Positions 35,671 to 43,988 of a stretch of 64,000 nt of DNA are shown here, piece by piece. Source of the stretch: Cytobacillus firmus NBRC 15306 (GTDB taxonomy: Bacteria > Bacillota > Bacilli > Bacillales > Cytobacillaceae); contig NZ_BCUY01000001.1 in NCBI RefSeq assembly GCF_001591465.1, forward strand, positions 62,001 through 126,000, given 5' to 3'. The number at the start of each line of letters is the position of its first letter. The first letter of the stretch is position 1. The notes under the pieces were generated by a model, which worked only from the letters and a program-made list of their open reading frames with translations, did no database searches and was not told where the DNA came from. The position numbers and the translations under genes were made by a program.

Positions 35671-36866
35671 CAGCGCTCAACAATTGTTGATATCCCCTGC
35701 CCGACACCCACACACATCGTTGCCAGGCCGTATTTAGAATTCCTGCGCTTCATCTCATGCAATAATGTTGTCAGGATACGGGCGCCGCTCGCCCCAAGAG
35801 GATGGCCAAATGCAATCGCTCCCCCATTCACGTTTACCCGTTCCGGATCTGCGCCCAGTTCTTTGATGCAGGCGAGGGATTGTGAAGCAAACGCTTCATT
35901 TAATTCAGTTAAGTCTATATCGCTCATGGAAAGTCCCGCCCTCTTCAAAGCTTTATGAGTGGAATAAACAGGTCCTGCTCCCATAATCGACGGCTCAAGC
36001 CCTGCTGCTGCGGAAACAATATAACTTCCGAGGGGCTTTAATCCCAGTTCACGGGCTTTTTCCTCAGACATCAGCAGCAATGCAGAGGCACCGTCGTTAA
36101 CCCCTGAAGCATTGCCGGCCGTAACAGTTCCCCCCTGGAAGATGGGCTTTAAACTTGATAGCTTTTCATAAGTTGTTTCCGGACGTGGATGCTCATCATT
36201 TGAAATCGTGATTTCATTTCCTTTTTTATCCATGTATGCAACAGGAATGATTTCATCGTCAAATAACCCGTTTTCAATTGCTGATTTCGCCCTCTTCTGG
36301 CTTTCAAGTGCAAATTGGTCCTGTTCTTCTCGGGATATACCATATTTCTCTGCAACATTTTCTGCAGTCTTAGGCATGCTTTCGGCACCATACATATTCT
36401 CAAGCCTGCTGTTTGTAAATCGCCAGCCGATGGTTGTATCATACATTTCCATATTCCCTCTTGGAAACTCGCTGCTTGGCTTTGCCATGACAAATGGTGC
36501 ACGGGTCATGCTTTCGGTGCCTCCAGCAATAAAAATATCTCCTTCTCCTGCTAAAATAGCACGTGCAGCATAATTTACAGCATCTAAACCAGATCCGCAA
36601 AGCCGGTTAACCGTTGAAGCAGCCACTTCGACAGGCAAACCGGCGAGCAACGCTGCCATCCTGGCGACATTGCGATTATCTTCTCCTGCCTGATTTGCAT
36701 TTCCCATTATGACCTCTTCAATTTCTGCAGGGTCCACTTCGGGGTTTCTATCCAGCAGGGCCTTAATAACGATGGCTCCCAAATCATCGGGACGGATATC
36801 CTTTAACCCGCCTTTATATCTTCCAATCGGAGTCCGGACGGCATCAACGATTACTGCTTTTCTCAT
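35670..36866 (-). CDS. paaJ: 3-oxoadipyl-CoA/acetyl-CoA thiolase
   Basis: 398-residue thiolase II. Active Cys in [12 protein letters not shown] near residue 90, His in [17 protein letters not shown] and C-terminal Cys in [11 protein letters not shown]. In the phenylacetate pathway it cleaves 3-oxoadipyl-CoA (and 3-oxo-5,6-dehydrosuberyl-CoA) to acetyl-CoA and succinyl-CoA. Overlaps paaH by 4 bases (ATGA), and is the last gene of the operon before a terminator. Confidence 0.9.
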   Translation of the reverse strand: MRKAVIVDAVRTPIGRYKGGLKDIRPDDLGAIVIKALLDRNPEVDPAEIEEVIMGNANQAGEDNRNVARMAALLAGLPVEVAASTVNRLCGSGLDAVNYAARAILAGEGDIFIAGGTESMTRAPFVMAKPSSEFPRGNMEMYDTTIGWRFTNSRLENMYGAESMPKTAENVAEKYGISREEQDQFALESQKRAKSAIENGLFDDEIIPVAYMDKKGNEITISNDEHPRPETTYEKLSSLKPIFQGGTVTAGNASGVNDGASALLLMSEEKARELGLKPLGSYIVSAAAGLEPSIMGAGPVYSTHKALKRAGLSMSDIDLTELNEAFASQSLACIKELGADPERVNVNGGAIAFGHPLGASGARILTTLLHEMKRRNSKYGLATMCVGVGQGISTIVER

Positions 36867-37729
36867 TGCCTGACTTTCTCTCTGGCAGTGTAATCATAAA
36901 CACCTCTGCCCGTTTTGCGTCCAAGCCTGCCAGCTTTCACATACTGTTCAAGGAGCGGTGCCGGCCGGTATTTTTCACCCAGCTTGCTGTGAAGGTATTT
37001 TAAATTATTCAGGCGCGTATCGAGGCCGACAAGATCGCCCAGTTCGAATGGGCCCATGGGGTAGTTCAGACCAAGCTTAATGGCTTTATCAATTTCTTCG
37101 GGAGTGCCGAGACCTTCTTGGAGCATATAAAATGCCTCATTTCCCACGAGCGCGCTGATCCTGCTCGTCACGAAGCCCGGAAACTCATTTATGACGACTG
37201 TCTCTTTTCCCATTTGCTCGGCAGCACGTTTTATTGACTGTGCTGTTTCTTCGCTCGTTTCAAGCCCTTTAATAATTTCTACAAGCGGCATTTTATGGAC
37301 GGGATTAAAGAAATGCATGGCAATCACTTTGTCCGGACGATTGGTAAAGGACCCAATCTCAGTTGGACTCATGGTAGAGGTGTTTGTTGCAAAACAGCAA
37401 TGCTCTGAAGCGTGCTGATCGATCACTTCAAAAATATTTCTCTTTATATCCATCACTTCAGGGACGGCTTCAATAACAAGGTCTGCTTCACTTACATGCT
37501 GTGCAAGACTTACAGAATAGTTAAGCCTGCTTTTGCTTTCTTCCATATCAGCGGCTGTAATTTTCTTCCTCGCGAGCCCTTTTTCAAAGATGCTGTCAAT
37601 CTCTTTTTCCGCCCGGATTAATTGCTCCTGGCTGATATCTACAAGGGTTGTATGGAAGCCCCCGACTGCACTGACATACGCAATCCCGCGCCCCATGACA
37701 CCTGAACCGATCACGACTATATTTTTCAT
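36863..37729 (-). CDS. paaH: 3-hydroxyacyl-CoA dehydrogenase
   Basis: 288 residues, two-domain 3-hydroxyacyl-CoA dehydrogenase: NAD loop VVIGSGVMGRGIAYVSA, catalytic His region AMHFFNPVHKMPLVEIIKG, and C-terminal GLNYPMGPFELGDLVGLD. Oxidises 3-hydroxyadipyl-CoA in this pathway; 3-hydroxybutyryl-CoA is the generic alternative. AAAGGAGG ribosome site. A terminator-like hairpin lies just upstream, between paaG and this gene. Confidence 0.92.
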   Translation of the reverse strand: MKNIVVIGSGVMGRGIAYVSAVGGFHTTLVDISQEQLIRAEKEIDSIFEKGLARKKITAADMEESKSRLNYSVSLAQHVSEADLVIEAVPEVMDIKRNIFEVIDQHASEHCCFATNTSTMSPTEIGSFTNRPDKVIAMHFFNPVHKMPLVEIIKGLETSEETAQSIKRAAEQMGKETVVINEFPGFVTSRISALVGNEAFYMLQEGLGTPEEIDKAIKLGLNYPMGPFELGDLVGLDTRLNNLKYLHSKLGEKYRPAPLLEQYVKAGRLGRKTGRGVYDYTAREKVRQ

Positions 37730-37751
37730 GGTATTATCCTCCTTTCAGTTT

Positions 37752-37784
37752 AAAAAAAGACGAGCACCCGATACGAGATGCTCG
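37752..37784 (-). terminator. terminator-like hairpin between paaG and paaH
   Basis: Stem CGAGCA / TGCTCG with 12-nt loop followed by TCT7 on the minus strand, ending 22 bases before the paaH start. It would divide the operon unless read through. Confidence 0.7.
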
Positions 37785-37844
37785 CAAACCATATAACGGG
37801 CAAATATTCTAAAAGTAATTCTAAGTTTTATAGTTTTACAAAGG

Positions 37845-38618
37845 CTATTTCCCTTGAAACACAGGCTTCCGCTTTTGCATAAATGCCGCTACACCCTCTT
37901 TATGATCAAGAGTAAGGCCCGCAATCCGCTGTCCTTGTGCATCCCGCTCCAGACTATCTTCCAGAGTAGATTCCCAGCTCGCTTTCAAATTTTTCTTAAT
38001 AACGGCAATCGCTGCTGTCGGCATACTGGCAACCTTTTCTGCAAAAGCAGTTATTTCAGCCTGCCATTGCTCCATAGGAATTACCTTAGTAGCAAGGCCC
38101 AGCTCTTTGGCTTCCTCTGCATTAATTTTTTCACCAAGCACAGCAAGCTCCATGGCTTTGGCATGACCGATCAGCTTAGGCAGAAAGTAAAGATTTCCGG
38201 CATCAGGCACCAGCCCGACATGAATAAAGGCTTCAAAAAAATTGGCTTTATCAGATAGGAGCCTAAAATCGCAGGCTAACGCAAGACTCATGCCTGCACC
38301 GGCTGCCACCCCATTAACAGCTGCGATAATAGGTTTCTCGCATCTATGAATCTCCATTACCATCGGATTATAGAACCGCCGGAGAATTTCGCCATGATCC
38401 ATTTCCTCATTTACACCCTGAAGATCCTGGCCGGAGCAGAATGCACGGCCTTCACCTGTAATGACAAGACATCTGACTTCTTTATCTCTGCTTGCCTGTT
38501 TTACGGACTGCTGAACCTCTTTATTCAGCTGTTCGGTGAACGCATTCAGCTTATCCGGCCGGTTTAATGTAATCCATGCTACACCGTTTGTGACCTCGTA
38601 TTTTACGGTTTCAAACAT
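37845..38618 (-). CDS. paaG: 2-(1,2-epoxy-1,2-dihydrophenyl)acetyl-CoA isomerase
   Basis: 257-residue crotonase. EGRAFCSGQDLQGVNEEM and AAVNGVAAGAGMSLALACDF form the oxyanion hole; the FIHVGLVPDAGNLYFLPKLI stretch is characteristic of PaaG. Converts the ring epoxide to oxepin-CoA and isomerises later intermediates. GAGGAGGTG ribosome site, 18 bases after paaF. Confidence 0.92.
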   Translation of the reverse strand: MFETVKYEVTNGVAWITLNRPDKLNAFTEQLNKEVQQSVKQASRDKEVRCLVITGEGRAFCSGQDLQGVNEEMDHGEILRRFYNPMVMEIHRCEKPIIAAVNGVAAGAGMSLALACDFRLLSDKANFFEAFIHVGLVPDAGNLYFLPKLIGHAKAMELAVLGEKINAEEAKELGLATKVIPMEQWQAEITAFAEKVASMPTAAIAVIKKNLKASWESTLEDSLERDAQGQRIAGLTLDHKEGVAAFMQKRKPVFQGK

Positions 38619-38636
38619 TTGCTATGTACACCTCCT

Positions 38637-39416
38637 CTACTTTCCTTTAAACTGAGGCCTGCGTTTTTCTATAAAGGCATTCATTCCTTCTTTTTGATCT
38701 TCAGTCGAGAATAATAGGTAGAAGTTCTTTCTTTCGAATTCCATTCCTTCATTTAAAGGAGTGTCAACTGCCTTTAGGACCGCTTCTTTTATGAGGCGTA
38801 TGGCGATTGGCGCCTGGCTGGAAATTTGTTCAGCCGCTTTCATCGTTTCTTCGAGCAGAAGCTCCTCTGCTATAAGCTGGTTGACGATTCCATGGTGAAG
38901 GGCTTCCCTCGCCGTGATTCTTTTGCCGGTAAAAAGCCATTCCATTGCTTTCGTTTTTCCGACAAGCTTAGTAAGCCTTTGGGTGCCGCCTGCACCAGGC
39001 ATAACGCCAAGGTTCACCTCCGGAAACCCAAATTCCGCGTTTTCCGCCGCATAAAGCAAATCACAGCATAACGCAAGCTCAAAGCCTCCGCCAAGAGCAA
39101 AGCCCTGTACCGCTCCGATAATCGGTTTCTTGATCATAGCCAGCCGATCCCAATCTTTAAATTGATTGCGAAGCTCAAAATCGATTGCATGATCATTTGC
39201 CATTTCATCAATATCTGCCCCGGCTGCAAAGGCTCTTCCATTGCCGCTTAATACGATGGCCTTGACGCTTGAGTCTGACTCAAAGCCCTCCATTGCAGCA
39301 AGAAGTTCTGAAACCATCGTGCGGTTTATAGCATTTAGAACCTTGGGCCGGTTCAAAGCGATTAAACCAAGTTTTCCCTGCTGTGAAACATCAATGGTTT
39401 CATAGCTGTTACTCAT
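38637..39416 (-). CDS. paaF: enoyl-CoA hydratase
   Basis: 259-residue crotonase with GRAFAAGADIDEMANDHAI, GAVQGFALGGGFELALCCDL and the catalytic Glu region ADAEFGFPEVNLGVMPGAGG-like EFGFPEVNLGVMPGAGGTQR. Hydrates 2,3-dehydroadipyl-CoA in this pathway. The ATG at 39416 overlaps the end of the EthD gene by 8 bases, behind GAGGAAG, so translation is coupled. Confidence 0.92.
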   Translation of the reverse strand: MSNSYETIDVSQQGKLGLIALNRPKVLNAINRTMVSELLAAMEGFESDSSVKAIVLSGNGRAFAAGADIDEMANDHAIDFELRNQFKDWDRLAMIKKPIIGAVQGFALGGGFELALCCDLLYAAENAEFGFPEVNLGVMPGAGGTQRLTKLVGKTKAMEWLFTGKRITAREALHHGIVNQLIAEELLLEETMKAAEQISSQAPIAIRLIKEAVLKAVDTPLNEGMEFERKNFYLLFSTEDQKEGMNAFIEKRRPQFKGK

Positions 39417-39717
39417 CTGCTTCCTCACCGATCATAAGTGTGATAATATCACCTGCAAATTTCATGGCGTCTTTGCCTGATGCCTTGCCTTCGTCTGTTC
39501 TCATGGCTTCCTGCAATGCTTCATGGCTGTCATAGTACATTTCGCACATCAAATAGTACTTCCCTTCGCCTCCCATAGGACTGCCGACAATTCTTGTAAC
39601 TTCCATTTTGCGGAGACCCGGAATTTTGGCTGTAAGCGGTGCGTGCGTATTAAAATAATGGTCATCAAAAGCCGCCTTATTTTCAGGATGCTTATAAAGA
39701 GCGATTAATTTTACCAT
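39409..39717 (-). CDS. EthD family protein
   Basis: 102 residues, ferredoxin-like EthD fold: MVKLIALYKHPENKAAFDDH, HAPLTAKIPGLRKMEVTRIV and YYDSHEALQEAM. EthD proteins accompany oxidative degradation systems without a settled role. It lies between paaD and paaF and overlaps paaF, so it is an integral operon member and probably serves phenylacetate breakdown. Confidence 0.88.
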   Translation of the reverse strand: MVKLIALYKHPENKAAFDDHYFNTHAPLTAKIPGLRKMEVTRIVGSPMGGEGKYYLMCEMYYDSHEALQEAMRTDEGKASGKDAMKFAGDIITLMIGEEADE

Positions 39718-39781
39718 TTGTCAACTTCCTCTCAATTTTTAATAGTTTTCTGTTCTGAATTTTAATTTTTAAAAATGCCTG

Positions 39782-40279
39782 CTACATCATAGTCGATACA
39801 GGTTTCATAGCTTCAAAAGGGTTCCTGCAGGATTTGCAGTATAAGATGCTGCGGCAGGCTGTGGGGCCAAAAAGGTTATCCATCGTCGTGTATGCGGACC
39901 CGCAAAAAGGACAATCCACCTGCCATCCGCCCGTTTCACTAATGAATTTTGGAGGGGGCGCAATCCCGAATTCCTTTAGCTTTATCCTGCCTGTCTCTGT
40001 TACCCGGTCAGACGTCCATGGGGGATGATAGATAAACCGGACTTCTATTTTTTCAAAAATCCCTGCTTTGCCAATCTCGGCTTCAACGTTTTTTTGAATA
40101 ATATCAAGGGCCGGGCATCCCATAAAAGTAGGCAGGAGTTTCACCAAAACTGAATGGCCCTCCACCTCAATCTGTTCCACCATTCCTAAATCTACGATTG
40201 AAATGGTATCTATTTCAGGGTCTTTAACATTATGAAGCGCTTCTAACGCGGTTTTTATCAATATTTGATCCTGCTCCAT
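39782..40279 (-). CDS. paaD: phenylacetyl-CoA epoxidase subunit PaaD
   Basis: 165 residues: N-terminal MIP18/DUF59 domain (VKDPEIDTISIVDLGMV, PTFMGCPALDII) and a C-terminal zinc-ribbon-like part with four Cys (CPFCGS ... CRSILYCKSC). PaaD is needed to mature the PaaABC epoxidase, probably through Fe-S or metal delivery. AAGGGTGATG ribosome site; 21 bases after paaC. Confidence 0.93.
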   Translation of the reverse strand: MEQDQILIKTALEALHNVKDPEIDTISIVDLGMVEQIEVEGHSVLVKLLPTFMGCPALDIIQKNVEAEIGKAGIFEKIEVRFIYHPPWTSDRVTETGRIKLKEFGIAPPPKFISETGGWQVDCPFCGSAYTTMDNLFGPTACRSILYCKSCRNPFEAMKPVSTMM

Positions 40280-40300
40280 TTACATCACCCTTTAGAAAAC

Positions 40301-41122
40301 TTACCAGCTTGCAGCTGGATTTATGTTATACACCTCGCTCAAAGTGGATAATGCGTCATCAAGGTCGACAGTATGCTCTCCTATCCGTCCATTTCCAGTT
40401 TTCATAGCCAGGTTTGCTTCTGAGACTGCCAGATTGACAGATTCAAAAACAGGCTTCATGGTATGCAGCCAGCGCTGCTTTGATACTTCTTCCTTTTCAA
40501 TGAGGCCATATTCCGCCATCTCTTTTGCCAGCGGCCCCAATATCAGGACTCCTTCGAAATCCGCTAATACCTTCCCTATGGCCGCTTCCATCCTCGTTCT
40601 GGCTTCCCCGCCAGCCTGCATCAGCTGTATAAACCATGTTTTCCAGTGAAGAAGGTGATAATAAAGCTCCATATTGACCTTTAATGCCACCTCGGCTAAA
40701 GGACGGTAAGAAGAGTTTTTCAGAGAGTCCAATCTGATTTTTTTCGCTTGGGTATAAAAATAATTTCTTACAACCGCAAATGCCCAGTCATATTGTGCTG
40801 AAGACAAGTAATGACCTGGTCCATTTACCAATTCCAAAAGGACAGCATTTCTCCTTTCAGATGTTTTTCTTGCATGGGCAAGACTGTCTACATTGCCTTC
40901 TCCGAGATCGGCCAGCAGCTGATAAAACATGGCCGCATGGCCCATGGTATCCTGGCTGATGGATGAAAAGGCGACATCCTCCTCTATATGGGGCGCCAGG
41001 CCAAGCCATTCTGCCCCCCGGTAGGCAAGTATGAAGTCATCGTCAGCCAGCTGATACAATAATGAAGTCAGTGCCGGCTTAATCTTAGCTTCGATTGGCA
41101 TATTTCCTGCTGGCTCAGTCAC
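40301..41122 (-). CDS. paaC: phenylacetyl-CoA epoxidase subunit PaaC
   Basis: About 273 residues, ferritin-like structural subunit: LTSLLYQLADDDFILAYRGA, VAFSSISQDTMGHAAMFYQL and SAQYDWAFAVVRNYFYTQAK. PaaC pairs with PaaA in the oxygenase. The start is uncertain: GTG 41122 overlaps the paaB stop by 8 bases and follows GGAGAAAG; ATG 41101 (MPIEAKIKPA) behind AGGAAAT is the alternative. PaaC lacks most of the di-iron ligands found in PaaA. Confidence 0.92.
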   Translation of the reverse strand: MTEPAGNMPIEAKIKPALTSLLYQLADDDFILAYRGAEWLGLAPHIEEDVAFSSISQDTMGHAAMFYQLLADLGEGNVDSLAHARKTSERRNAVLLELVNGPGHYLSSAQYDWAFAVVRNYFYTQAKKIRLDSLKNSSYRPLAEVALKVNMELYYHLLHWKTWFIQLMQAGGEARTRMEAAIGKVLADFEGVLILGPLAKEMAEYGLIEKEEVSKQRWLHTMKPVFESVNLAVSEANLAMKTGNGRIGEHTVDLDDALSTLSEVYNINPAASW

Positions 41123-41465
41123 CTTTCTCCATCCCTCCCCATGAAAGAATCTCCTTTTCATCAAGCATTTCCTGCTCATAGTGGCGCCACTTTTTCTTTA
41201 GATATCCATATCCCTTTGTCGTGCGGTATTCTTTGTTGTCCAGACGCTGAAGTGATTGCTTTTCTTCCGGAGTCATCTTCCGGATATCAGAGCGTTTGAC
41301 GACCCAGATATCAGCAGCCGGCTCTCTCCTCATAAAATTTTCCTGCGCCATGACGAGTGCAAGCTCCCGATTTGGCGCCAGCAGGGAAAATTGATATTGC
41401 AGAGGCGAGGTATCTGTTCTTTGACTAAAAACTTCATATTCCTGATAAAATCCTTCGTTACCCAA
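41115..41465 (-). CDS. paaB: phenylacetyl-CoA epoxidase subunit PaaB
   Basis: 116 residues. FYQEYEVFSQRTDTSPLQYQ and FSLLAPNRELALVMAQENFM then RREPAADIWVVKRSDIRKM mark PaaB, the small bridging subunit of the epoxidase. Start TTG 41465 lies 5 nt after GGAGGGG; the upstream ATG at 41480 contains that ribosome site itself and has none of its own. 24 bases after paaA. Confidence 0.92.
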   Translation of the reverse strand: MGNEGFYQEYEVFSQRTDTSPLQYQFSLLAPNRELALVMAQENFMRREPAADIWVVKRSDIRKMTPEEKQSLQRLDNKEYRTTKGYGYLKKKWRHYEQEMLDEKEILSWGGMEKGD

Positions 41466-41489
41466 AGGTACCCCTCCCATCTGAACGGT

Positions 41490-42449
41490 TTAGTTTGCAG
41501 TATTGAGAGCTTCCCGCACCCATTTGTTAGTATCATAAGCTGTGCGCCGGAGGCCGAGCCGCTCCTGAGATTTTGGCCCATTATTTTTAATAATGTCCTT
41601 GAACCTATTCCAATCAGGCTGCTTATAAACCCAAAGCTCCCGCTCCTGATCGAAGTGCATCGACTCGTCCGGCAGAGTGAGGCCAAGCGAGAGAACACGG
41701 GGAATATATTTTGTAAAAAAGTCCTGTCTTAAGTCTTCGTTCGTCTTTGTCCGAATTCTGTATTTTATCGTTGTGTCCTGTTTGGAAGTGCCTGTTGTAG
41801 AGGCGTCACCCGGGCCAAAGAACATTAACAGCGCTTCCCACCATCGGTTAACAGCATCCTGAACCATCGCTCTTTGCTCGTCGGTTCCTTCAGCCAGGGC
41901 CATAATTATGGCTTCACCATGCTGGGCATGAAAAACCTCTTCCGCGCAAATTCTTTTAAGCGCTCTAGCATAAGGTCCATAGGACGCGTTAAGCATATTG
42001 GTCTGGGTAATGATCGCAGCACCGTCAACCAGCCAGCCAATCAGACCTGCATCTCCCCATGTTGGTGCTTCCATATGAAAGACATTGTGGAATTTCAGTC
42101 TGCCGCTGAATAAATCCTGCATAATATCTTCACGGGATTTGCCGAGGGGCTTCATTAAATCCTCCGCAACTCGAAGCAGCAGCTGACCATGTCCCATCTC
42201 ATCCTGCACCTTTGCCATGATGCCCAGCTTGCGTTTTAATGAAGGGGCTTTCGGCACCCATTCCTTTTCAGGAAGTGCTCCCATAATTTCACTGATACCA
42301 TGCATTGAAATTAATTTGATTAATGTCATTCGATAATCTTCCGGCATCCAATCATCCGCTTCAATTTTTTCTCCTGCATTAATGCGTTTCATGAACTGCC
42401 CGTATTTTTGTTCTTCCGTCATTTCTTGAAAGAAAAGAGCTTCTGACAT
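41490..42449 (-). CDS. paaA: phenylacetyl-CoA epoxidase catalytic subunit PaaA
   Basis: 319 residues, di-iron ferritin-like oxygenase subunit. KVQDEMGHGQLLLRVAEDL and CAEEVFHAQHGEAIIM carry the E-x-x-H pairs that bind iron. Adds one O atom to the ring of phenylacetyl-CoA. Start ATG 42449 is 8 nt from GGGGG. A reductase (PaaE) is needed to supply electrons but is not in this cluster. Confidence 0.95.
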   Translation of the reverse strand: MSEALFFQEMTEEQKYGQFMKRINAGEKIEADDWMPEDYRMTLIKLISMHGISEIMGALPEKEWVPKAPSLKRKLGIMAKVQDEMGHGQLLLRVAEDLMKPLGKSREDIMQDLFSGRLKFHNVFHMEAPTWGDAGLIGWLVDGAAIITQTNMLNASYGPYARALKRICAEEVFHAQHGEAIIMALAEGTDEQRAMVQDAVNRWWEALLMFFGPGDASTTGTSKQDTTIKYRIRTKTNEDLRQDFFTKYIPRVLSLGLTLPDESMHFDQERELWVYKQPDWNRFKDIIKNNGPKSQERLGLRRTAYDTNKWVREALNTAN

Positions 42450-42483
42450 GTGTTTCACCCCCAGTGAGTTTAAAATAATCCAT

Positions 42484-43791
42484 TCAGGTTACTGCATTTT
42501 CCACTGCCTGACTAACAATCCTGACAGCCTTCCCTTCTGATCTTGGCAGCGTTTTGGGCGGATGGAGAACAATTCTGATGGTAATAAAGCAGTTTTGTTT
42601 CAATGCTTCCTGAATCTTCTTTTTTACGAATTCCGCTTCCCCCATATCCCTATAAAACTCTTCGCTCCATTCAGCATGTAGCTCTAAAGCTTTTAAGCTT
42701 CCCTTTTTTTGCAAGTGAATCTGATAATGGGGAGCAAGCTCAGGCACCTGAAGAATACACCGTTCAATTTCGGACGGAAAGACGTTTACACCATTTACAT
42801 TGAGCATATCGTCAATGCGTCCTTTCACACGGCTCATGCGGATCGTGGTTCTCCCGCACGCACATTTCTTTTTAGAAAGGGAGGCAATGTCACCAGTACG
42901 ATAGCGGATCACAGGAAAAGCTTCCTTCGTTAAACTGGTAAAAACAAGTTCACCTTCTTTTCCGTTTGGAAGCGGTGTCATTTTTATTGGATCAATCACC
43001 TCCGCATAAAAATGATCTTCTGCAATATGCAGCCCATCCTGAGTTTCATGGCACTCCATAGCTACACCCGGTCCCATAACTTCACTCAGCCCATAAATAT
43101 CGCATGCTTTAATTCCAAGCTTAGCTTCGAGCGCTCTCCGCATTTCTTCAGACCAGGGCTCAGCACCAAATATCCCAAACTTTAATGATGTACTTGCCGG
43201 GTCGATTCCCTGCTCCTCCATCTTCTCCGCTAAATTGAGGACATATGAAGGAGTTCCGCAAATAACTTCCGGCTTAAAATCCTGTATCAGCATAATTTGT
43301 CTCTCAGTATTTCCTCCAGAAACAGGTACGGTTGCCATGCCAAGCTGTTCGCTGCCATAATGCAGCCCCAATCCGCCGGTAAACAGCCCGTATCCGTAAG
43401 CATTATGCAATGTCTGACCAGGTTCGCCTCCTCCTATGGAGATTGCCCTGGCTATCAGATTACTCCACATTTCGATGTCATTCCGGGTGTAGCCCGCTAC
43501 AGTCGGCTTTCCGCTCGTTCCTGAAGAAGCATGCAGACGCACAATTTCTTTTTTATCCACAGCAAAAAGCCCGAATGGGTAATGTTCCCGCAAATCTGCT
43601 TTAACAGTAAAGGGCAGCTTTTGAATATCATCCAGGCTGGTAATGTCTTGAGGTGCAATATTACTTTCCAAAAACTTTTTCCGATAAAAAGGCACATGGT
43701 TATTTACTCTCTCCACTGTCTGCCTGAGCCGGTACAGCTGCAATTCTTCTATCATATCGCGGCTTTCCGTTTCAATATCATGCAGAATCAA
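42484..43791 (-). CDS. paaK: phenylacetate-CoA ligase
   Basis: 435 residues, adenylate-forming enzyme. P-loop LHASSGTSGKPTVAGYT, GIFGAEPWSEEMR, DIYGLSEVMGPGVAMEC and YRTGDIASL. Activates phenylacetate with ATP and CoA. Start TTG 43791 behind TTAGGAGG at 8 nt. First gene of the paa operon, with a strong promoter and the shared palindrome upstream. Confidence 0.95.
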   Translation of the reverse strand: MILHDIETESRDMIEELQLYRLRQTVERVNNHVPFYRKKFLESNIAPQDITSLDDIQKLPFTVKADLREHYPFGLFAVDKKEIVRLHASSGTSGKPTVAGYTRNDIEMWSNLIARAISIGGGEPGQTLHNAYGYGLFTGGLGLHYGSEQLGMATVPVSGGNTERQIMLIQDFKPEVICGTPSYVLNLAEKMEEQGIDPASTSLKFGIFGAEPWSEEMRRALEAKLGIKACDIYGLSEVMGPGVAMECHETQDGLHIAEDHFYAEVIDPIKMTPLPNGKEGELVFTSLTKEAFPVIRYRTGDIASLSKKKCACGRTTIRMSRVKGRIDDMLNVNGVNVFPSEIERCILQVPELAPHYQIHLQKKGSLKALELHAEWSEEFYRDMGEAEFVKKKIQEALKQNCFITIRIVLHPPKTLPRSEGKAVRIVSQAVENAVT

Positions 43792-43830
43792 GACATGACC
43801 TCCTAAAATATTAGGATAATAATTTAATAT

Positions 43831-43906
43831 AACGTTTAAATATCGTTAGATAAAATAAGTGTTATATATTTAACACAAAGATACCGTGTAAACAGGAAAA
43901 AGTCAA
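43831..43906 (-). promoter_or_regulatory. paa operon promoter and putative PaaX operator
   Basis: Minus strand TTGACT -35 (43901-43906) and TATCTT -10 (43878-43883), 17-nt spacer. Downstream in the leader is AACGATATTTAAACGTT (43831-43847), an exact AACG-N9-CGTT, set in a TTATATTA context also present at the ABC-transporter promoter. Confidence 0.7.
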
Positions 43907-43944
43907 CTTATTTTCTGAAAATTTACTTATTTATTGAAAAGATA

Positions 43945-43980
43945 ATAAAAAGACCTAGCCCATATAATAAAGGGCTAGGT
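43945..43980 (-). terminator. terminator of the large membrane protein gene
   Basis: Stem ACCTAGCCC / GGGCTAGGT with 10-nt loop then CTTTTTATT on the minus strand. Confidence 0.85.
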
Positions 43981-43988
43981 AAAATCTC

